Shown in pieces: positions 5,380 to 5,562 of a stretch of 5,562 bases of DNA. Position 1 is the first letter of the stretch; each line of letters opens with the position of its first letter. A model generated the notes under the pieces. That model searched no databases and had not been told where the DNA came from. It saw only the letters and a list, made by a program, of their open reading frames with translations. The translations under genes and the position numbers were made by a program. The DNA is taken from assembly GCA_015067375.1 (NCBI GenBank), contig SVMQ01000164.1, positions 1-5,562 on the forward strand, given 5' to 3'. The stretch is from Oscillospiraceae bacterium. Its GTDB lineage: Bacteria > Bacillota > Clostridia > Oscillospirales > Ruminococcaceae.

Positions 5380-5562
5380 ATGAGAAAGAACTTTGGCTCA
5401 AAGCCCATCCTTTACCCCATGCCTGTATTCATCATTGCTACTTACGATGAGAACGGCACACCTGACGCTATGAATGCCGCATGGGGCGGCATCGGTGAGG
5501 AAGATCAGATCTTCATCTGCCTTGACCCTACACACAAGACCACAAAAATATCATGGCAAGAA
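5380..5562 (+). CDS. Flavin reductase-like (flavoredoxin type) protein, 5' part only, apparent frameshift near the edge
   Basis: The first 61 codons match the N-terminus of the FMN-binding flavin reductase-like / flavoredoxin family, which transfers electrons between reduced nicotinamide or ferredoxin partners and FMN in the cytoplasm. The evidence is NFGSKPILYPMPVFIIATYD (4-23), then NGTPDAMNAAWGG (25-37) and a strand QIFICLDPTHKTTK (43-56). ATG at 5380 is preceded by ACGGAGGT with five bases between, an excellent site. After THKTTK the family normally continues NI, two residues, R. Here the frame gives ISWQE, while adding one A to the A5 run at 5544-5548 gives NIMAR. This suggests a one-base deletion, real or from sequencing. 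It lies 54 bases after the ABM gene with no terminator between (only a 5-bp hairpin, TCGGA/TCCGA, at 5329-5341), so they are probably one operon. Confidence 0.8.
   Translation, partial: MRKNFGSKPILYPMPVFIIATYDENGTPDAMNAAWGGIGEEDQIFICLDPTHKTTKISWQE

Noticed and set aside
1..5562. CRISPR array, transposase, toxin-antitoxin pair or phage module
   Set aside because: No regularly spaced repeats, no transposase or integrase motifs, and no toxin-like partner beside the XRE gene; its neighbour is a cysteine-rich protein with its own promoter.

Overview
The window looks like chromosomal DNA from a low-to-moderate GC Gram-positive anaerobe of the Clostridia, most likely a Ruminococcus-like gut or rumen bacterium. 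This rests on vegetative promoters with near-consensus hexamers at 17-bp spacing, strong GGAGG-type ribosome binding sites, GTG and TTG starts, and protein types common in Ruminococcaceae. The genus is inferred from overall impression, not from a database match.

Layout. Positions 1-2258 (minus strand) hold a large membrane-anchored cyclic-di-GMP phosphodiesterase-type regulator, ordered 7TM, PAS-like, coiled coil, HD-GYP, receiver. It is followed at the left edge by a short reading frame of unknown function that looks frame-disrupted. Positions 2385-3191 (minus) encode an alpha/beta hydrolase with an intact Ser-Asp-His triad and its own promoter. Positions 3192-3490 hold that promoter, a noncoding stretch and a strong hairpin terminator. 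Positions 3491-4252 (minus) encode a one-component XRE-type regulator with a zinc ribbon and an extra C-terminal domain. Positions 4413-4637 (minus) encode a 74-residue cysteine-rich protein with a textbook promoter and ribosome binding site. From 4638 to 4992 lies a divergent control region. From 4993 to the right edge (plus) lies a probable two-gene redox operon: an ABM-fold monooxygenase-like protein, then a flavin-reductase/flavoredoxin-like protein cut by the window end and apparently frameshifted near it.

How the genes relate. The minus-strand genes each have their own promoter, so they are neighbours rather than one obvious operon; the HD-GYP gene could also receive read-through from the hydrolase gene. 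The plus-strand pair is spaced 54 bases apart with no terminator and is likely co-transcribed; a flavin-dependent reductase next to an ABM protein suggests handling of quinones or other small redox-active or aromatic compounds.

The least conventional item is the leader of the plus-strand pair. It has an upstream promoter, a series of small GC-rich hairpins enclosed by an outer stem, and a second extended -10 promoter directly against the outer stem. This is a candidate structured regulatory RNA or a palindromic repeat inserted upstream of the gene. I see no CRISPR array, tRNA, rRNA, transposase or recognisable defence system.
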